Below, in pieces: positions 60,207-64,000 of a stretch of DNA of 64,000 nucleotides (its first letter is position 1; each line of letters opens with the position of its first letter). Both the position numbers and the translations under genes were made by a program. The stretch spans positions 2,356,001-2,420,000 of the forward strand of contig JADNRZ010000003.1 in NCBI GenBank assembly GCA_015501605.1, written 5' to 3'. Under the pieces are notes generated by a model. The model saw nothing but the letters and a program-made list of their open reading frames with translations. It searched no databases and was not told the DNA's origin. The stretch comes from Panaeolus papilionaceus (taxonomy: Eukaryota; Basidiomycota; Agaricomycetes; Agaricales).

Positions 60207-60553
60207 TGTAAGGGCACCTCAGACACACACAAGTCCTGGGGGAGATCCAAAGAGAAAGAGGTAAAGGATCAAACCCAGGTGAAACAGCTATTTAAGTGAT
60301 GAGCTGGCATTGGCATCAGCCTTGATGCCAAACAATGCCTTTGGGAATAAACAAAGGGAAACACAAAGGAATGACTATGTAACAGTGGCAACAACTAAAT
60401 AATGAATGAATGGCAACTAAAGGAGAGTGTAATATAATATCTATGAGTCCATGATATGTCCAGATAATGAGATAGAGCAAGGAAGATAGAGAAGGAGAGA
60501 CAGAGAGACAATAATAAGGAAAGGAATAGGAGGTAGCAGGAGATCCCCTGACA
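60207..60553 (-). repeat. 3' LTR of the Ty3/gypsy element
   Basis: 347 bp. In element sense it begins TGTCAGGGGATC directly after AGAGGGGGGGTAA (polypurine tract) and ends CCCTTACA, i.e. TG...CA. The interior is pyrimidine-rich near its 5' end. No second LTR lies in the window, so the borders come from the tract, TG/CA and comparison with the small element. Confidence 0.78.
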
Positions 60554-60564
60554 TTACCCCCCCT

Positions 60565-60698
60565 CTAGGATTGCTTCGCCCTCGAAGCATGAAGTCCAGC
60601 CTGTTTGTAAGGAATATGAGCATAAGTGGTCCTGATAACCTTTGGAGCCTTAGGATTCTCTGCATAGAAGTCCTTGATGAGGTCAGGAGCATGGACAT
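60565..60698 (-). pseudogene. End of gypsy pol, cut off by the nested insertion
   Basis: Continues the pol frame after removal of the insertion and one target copy: HAPDLIKDFYAENPKAPKVI, then a short end with TAG at 60567-60565. This is the usual region after a chromovirus chromodomain. Confidence 0.8.
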
Positions 60699-61000
60699 TG
60701 TCAGGGGATCTGTCACAGAACCCCCACCCTGGCGCGGTTATGGTGCACAGCCTGGTCATCATCTCTAGATCACTGTACAGCCGCCCGTTGCATCATTGAT
60801 ACCCCTGTCGTAGTGCGCAGCCTCCTTTCCTGATTGTTTCGTCACCATCATTTGATATCGCATAGCCTTAGCCTATTCTTAGATTTAGTGCACAGCATAC
60901 CGGTAGATAGTTTATCCGATGTAGTATATAGGCCAGTGGGGATCAGGATGATTCCTCACTCGATTATCAACTTGGCTTCTGGGCATTCCTATCCCTTACA
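60699..61000 (+). repeat. 5' LTR of the KH element
   Basis: 302 bp, TGTCAGGGGATC...CCCTTACA, identical by eye to 62163-62464. Contains a TATA box at 60925-60930 and the word ACTCGATTAT at 60958-60967, which the primer site can pair with. Confidence 0.93.
60925..60930 (+). promoter_or_regulatory. TATA box in the 5' LTR
   Basis: TATATA, 33 nt upstream of ACTCGATTAT (60958), the expected distance to a transcription start. Confidence 0.5.
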
Positions 61001-61002
61001 TC

Positions 61003-61012
61003 ATAATCGAGT
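61003..61012 (+). promoter_or_regulatory. Primer binding site (self-priming type)
   Basis: ATAATCGAGT, two bases after the LTR, is the exact reverse complement of ACTCGATTAT at 60958-60967 inside the LTR. In Tf1/sushi-type elements the 5' end of the transcript folds back on such a site and primes reverse transcription instead of a tRNA. The 2-nt gap agrees with integrase trimming to CA. Confidence 0.6.
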
Positions 61013-61101
61013 CTCTACAGCAGTCTGCACCTCCCTAGCTCACTGCACACCATCTACTCCTCATCCTACAAGCCCTACCCTTCGCCCACACCCTGCTCCC
61101 A

Positions 61102-62124
61102 ATGTCTACTACACCAGAGATGTCCTTGGAAGAATTCGTCACTGAACAGTTCGACCAACTCTATGAGCGGATGAGGCTGCTCCAGGAGGAGCTTCGCTCC
61201 GTCACCAACCAGCTCTCTACCCAACAGACTATTGCAGCTATCGCACCTACCCAACCCTCTCGCCGTCAGCGGAAGAAGGCTGAGCCTCCCGCCCCACCGG
61301 CTCCTACTCCCCCACAAGGCACTATTCCCACCCACCTTCATATGTCGGGCACCTACCCTCAGAAGGACGACAAACCCGATCAGCAGTTGCTCACTGTCAT
61401 TGTACCTGATGCGATGGCAGCGCACCTGGTTGGGCGAGGTGGAAGGGGTCTTAAACAGATCCATGACTTATCTGGTGCGCACATCCGAGCCTTTGAGGTA
61501 AAGGACGGATCAGCTGGTGCCCGCCACGTCTCTATTCGCGGTACCGACTCTCAAGTTGGTAATGCCCTCGTCGTATTGGGCAAGCGGCTCGCTCGTCGTC
61601 GAGTCCGCGCTCCTAGGCAGCGGGATGCTCCGGGTCCCGCTCGTGATGCCAGTGGGAGGCCAACCGCTGGGAAGTTCCGTGAAGCCCCTGTTCCCATCGT
61701 TCAGGCTGCTCCGGCCACTCAGCCCCCCTCGCCACCATCAATTCCTCAGTCCGCCGCTCTAACCCCTGCAGCACCGTCGGCAACTCCTACCCCTGCTCCA
61801 GGCTCTACTCCGGTCGTCCCCTCCATCGTCATGAACACGGCCGCCCCACCTTCACCGGTGGCTACCCCAGGTGCTCGATCAGCTTCGACGACACCTGTGA
61901 ACCAGCCCAACACTCCCATCGCGCCTACAGCCGTGATGCAGACCGCCAATCCTACCCCGGCACTCTCGCCTGGCTCGCCGATGAGCATTGATGCGATGAG
62001 AGCCCACTTCTCAGCACTTGCGCCCACTCTTGGGAACCCTATCCCCCCCACCGCTCCTTCAAGGGGTGGTCGCGGTGTGGTTTTCCGGGAGCGCAGTGGA
62101 CGAGGCGGTAGACGTGGAAGCTAA
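61102..62124 (+). CDS. KH-domain RNA-binding protein with coiled coil and RGG tail (putative gag substitute)
   Basis: Single-exon ORF, 340 aa. Residues about 8-45 form an amphipathic helix/coiled coil (FVTEQFDQLYERMRLLQEEL), which could mediate assembly. A basic/Pro-rich hinge follows, then a KH domain at about 96-163: LLTVIVPDAMAAHLVGRGG (strand, helix and the GxxG loop as GRGG at 111-114), GLKQIHDLSGAHIRA and HVSIRGTDSQVGNALVVLG. Residues about 170-315 are Pro/Ala/Thr-rich and disordered. The end carries RGGRGVVF and SGRGGRRGS (RGG-type). No retroviral zinc knuckle, protease or polymerase. The likely role is binding and packaging the element's own RNA (inference from position and domains). 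The start is the first ATG after the leader. Confidence 0.85.
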   Translation: MSTTPEMSLEEFVTEQFDQLYERMRLLQEELRSVTNQLSTQQTIAAIAPTQPSRRQRKKAEPPAPPAPTPPQGTIPTHLHMSGTYPQKDDKPDQQLLTVIVPDAMAAHLVGRGGRGLKQIHDLSGAHIRAFEVKDGSAGARHVSIRGTDSQVGNALVVLGKRLARRRVRAPRQRDAPGPARDASGRPTAGKFREAPVPIVQAAPATQPPSPPSIPQSAALTPAAPSATPTPAPGSTPVVPSIVMNTAAPPSPVATPGARSASTTPVNQPNTPIAPTAVMQTANPTPALSPGSPMSIDAMRAHFSALAPTLGNPIPPTAPSRGGRGVVFRERSGRGGRRGS

Positions 62125-62150
62125 GGGATTTGCTGGGGCAGCAAATCTAG

Positions 62151-62162
62151 ATGGGGAGATAG
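62151..62162 (+). promoter_or_regulatory. Polypurine tract of the KH element
   Basis: ATGGGGAGATAG directly before the 3' LTR (62163); in this class it is the primer of plus-strand DNA synthesis. Confidence 0.6.
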
Positions 62163-62464
62163 TGTCAGGGGATCTGTCACAGAACCCCCACCCTGGCGCG
62201 GTTATGGTGCACAGCCTGGTCATCATCTCTAGATCACTGTACAGCCGCCCGTTGCATCATTGATACCCCTGTCGTAGTGCGCAGCCTCCTTTCCTGATTG
62301 TTTCGTCACCATCATTTGATATCGCATAGCCTTAGCCTATTCTTAGATTTAGTGCACAGCATACCGGTAGATAGTTTATCCGATGTAGTATATAGGCCAG
62401 TGGGGATCAGGATGATTCCTCACTCGATTATCAACTTGGCTTCTGGGCATTCCTATCCCTTACA
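62163..62464 (+). repeat. 3' LTR of the KH element
   Basis: 302 bp, same sequence as 60699-61000, starting TG and ending CA, followed by the GACAT target duplication. Confidence 0.93.
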
Positions 62465-62469
62465 GACAT

Positions 62470-64000
62470 CGTCAGCTGGTTCCCAAGAATTCCAACCAGC
62501 ATCGTATCCTTCCCATTTGATCAGGTATCAAAGTTTGCCTCTGATGAACTTGCTGTTCAAAATCTTCTCCACAACAAACTCTTCAACATTGTCCACAAGC
62601 ACAGGAGGTGGGGGTAGCTTGGCTCTTCGACCAGAGATGGGGTCATAAGGAGCAGGAGTGAGTCTGACAACATGGAAGACTGGATGGATGCAGGAGAGGG
62701 ATTTAGGAAGCTGAAGACGGTAGGCATTCTTTCCAACACTAGAAATGACTGGGTAAGGACCAACTTGCTTGTGGGAGAGCTTCTTGGATGGCCAAGTGGT
62801 TTGGATGTCTGAAGCATCAAGGTAGACACAATCTCCAGGCTTGATCTCAGGAGCCTTGGTGCAACGCCAGTTGTAGTACCTAGCCATGTCCTCCTTAGCA
62901 GCTGCTAAGGCAGCACATGCTTCCTCAAGAGCAGTCTTCATCCTATCAGTGAACTCATTCACAGTCTCCATCCAGGAGGGAGGAAGAGGTTCAAAGCCCA
63001 TGTGAGGATGCTGACCAGAGTCTAGAAGGAAGGGAGTCTGCTGGGTGGAGGAGTGGACATGGTTGTTGTAGGCAAACTCAGCCATGGAAAGGATGTTGTA
63101 CCAGTTGTCCTGTTGCTCAGAGATGTAGAGCCTGAGGTATTGTTCCAACTCCTGGTTGACATGCTCAGTCTGCCCATCAGTTTGAGGGTGATAGGCAGTG
63201 CTACAAGCTGGCTCAATCCCAAGCAGCCTGTAGAGTTCAGTAGTGAACTCTGCAATGAAATGTGGACTGCGATCAGAGACTACCTTGGATGGGAGGCCTT
63301 GGAGTTTCCAGATATGGTCATGATACATGCAGGCAGTGCCTAGGGCAGAGACAGTGGTAGTGGTAGCAGTGAAGTGGGCGCATTTGGAAAGGGAGTCAAC
63401 AACAACCATGATGGCATCATAACCATTAGACTCTGGAAGCTCAACAATGAAGTCCACACTGATATGGTCCCAACGGTGGTCAGGAACGGCAAGGGGCTCA
63501 AGCTCTCCAAGGGGTTGCTGCCTGATGGTCTTGGTCCTAAGACACATGTCACAGGTGCTGGTGTAGAGTCCAATGAACTTAGACATGCGTGGCCACCAGT
63601 AGTTCCTAGACACAAGCTCCAAGGTCTTCCAACGTCCAGGGTGTCCAGCAAGAGTGGAGTCATGACAGAGAGCCACAATGCAACGACGAAGATCACCACC
63701 TGGTGGAACATAGAGCTTTCCACAGAAGTAGATAAGACCATCAGCTTCATCCCACTCTGAGGAGCGAAGAGACTGGGATCCAGTCTTTCTGAGCGCCTTG
63801 ACTGCCTTGGCCACAGTGTCCTCAAGATCAGAGGCCTCCTTGGAATGTCGACAGATCTCACAAACCAGAGAGTGTTCCTGTACAACAAATTCCAGACCTT
63901 CTAGTGCATGAATTGCAAACATCCCTGGGGTGAGGAGAGTGATGTTGTTACGGTTGACTTGTTCAGCGCGTACGAGTCCGGCTGTAGAGTCAACAAGAAC
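62470..64000 (-). pseudogene. Ty3/gypsy pol: integrase and start of the chromodomain
   Basis: The open frame enters from beyond 64000 and stops at TGA 62530-62528. Integrase landmarks: an H-H-C-C zinc region (CHDSTLAGHPGRWKTLELV ... TSTCDMCLRTK), catalytic D in HISVDFIVELPES, D in KVVSDRSPHFIAEF, and E in GQTEHVNQELEQYL. The C-terminal part has KPGDCVYLDASDI, KKLSHKQVGPYPV, HPVFHVVRL and VEKILNSKFIRGKL. After the stop the same frame continues YLIKWEGYDAGWNSWEPADD up to the insertion site, so the chromodomain is complete except for that TGA and the nested element. Reverse transcriptase would lie outside the window. Confidence 0.88.

Larger units (their letters stand above)
60694..62469 (+). 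mobile_element. Small LTR retroelement with a single KH-domain ORF
   Basis: Complete element 60699-62464 (1,766 bp) flanked by 5-bp target duplications GACAT (60694-60698 and 62465-62469). The order is 5' LTR, primer site, 90-nt leader, ORF 61102-62124, polypurine tract, 3' LTR. There is no protease, reverse transcriptase, RNase H or integrase, so it needs a partner. The LTRs look identical base for base and the ORF is intact, so the insertion is very recent. It sits in opposite orientation inside the chromodomain region of the gypsy pol gene and shares LTR tips with that element. Confidence 0.93.
60202..64000 (-). mobile_element. Ty3/gypsy chromovirus-type LTR retrotransposon (3' part, runs off the window)
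   Basis: Minus-strand order: integrase (64000 to about 62800), chromodomain (62560-62470, continuing at 60698), pol stop TAG at 60565-60567, a G-rich polypurine tract, and the 3' LTR 60553-60207. The element is cut by the small LTR element 60699-62464. The five bases beyond the LTR are GAGAT (60202-60206); the partner copy would be outside the window. Confidence 0.88.

Noticed and set aside
1..64000. CRISPR array, operon, riboswitch or other prokaryotic feature
   Set aside because: Spliceosomal introns and gene families show a fungal nuclear sequence; no spaced direct repeats of CRISPR type were seen.

Overview
The window is a piece of nuclear chromosome from a filamentous basidiomycete, most likely an Agaricomycete. 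Almost every gene is cut by short GT-AG introns of about 50-70 nt, some coding exons are tiny (3, 10, 12 and 17 nt), host genes lie a few hundred bases apart on both strands, and several families (DUF4436 membrane proteins, GH127, an unnamed WPGL/FEHL family, pogo and Ty3/gypsy elements) are typical of mushroom-forming fungi. Gene models were made by hand from splice signals, reading-frame phase and comparison between paralogs inside the window.

Host-gene part, 1-41.5 kb. From the left: the 3' part of a P-loop GTPase, a tRNA-Gly gene, a HAD phosphatase, a complete GTPase of the same family with a cysteine-rich tail, two tandem DUF4436 membrane-protein genes, a GH127 hydrolase, ORC6, a His/Pro-tailed unknown, two paralogous unknowns, a YjgF/Rid-family protein, a secreted BNR-like protein, the trafficking protein AVL9, an SVOP-like MFS transporter and a second GH127 gene. 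The two DUF4436 copies come from a segmental duplication of about 2.3 kb that also copied the last codons of the neighbouring GH127 gene. A non-autonomous hAT-like element with perfect 8-bp target duplications lies at 36.3-37.3 kb, and decayed tandem copies of the AVL9 3' end lie at 26.4-28.4 kb.

Repeat-rich part, about 41.5-60.2 kb. Visibly AT-richer, with no clearly intact host gene. It holds a decayed ribonucleotide reductase small-subunit gene that still has introns, fragments of gene families that I recall from mushroom genomes, two tRNA-derived SINE-like sequences, a 3.3-kb foldback element with near-identical arms of about 1.06 kb, and a pogo-type transposase whose C-terminal tail is separated from its catalytic part by a kilobase of motif-rich spacer. 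Three genes here, and the gypsy pol beyond, carry in-frame stops that a C-to-T change would explain.

Right end, 60.2-64 kb. A minus-strand Ty3/gypsy chromovirus (3' LTR, chromodomain, integrase; it runs off the window) is interrupted by a complete plus-strand LTR element of 1,766 bp. The small element has 302-bp LTRs that look identical, a 5-bp target duplication, a polypurine tract, a primer site complementary to its own LTR (the Tf1/sushi self-priming layout) and one ORF, which encodes a coiled-coil + KH-domain + RGG protein rather than gag-pol. Its LTR tips match those of the gypsy element it sits in, so it looks like a very young parasite of that family. This is the most interesting system in the window.
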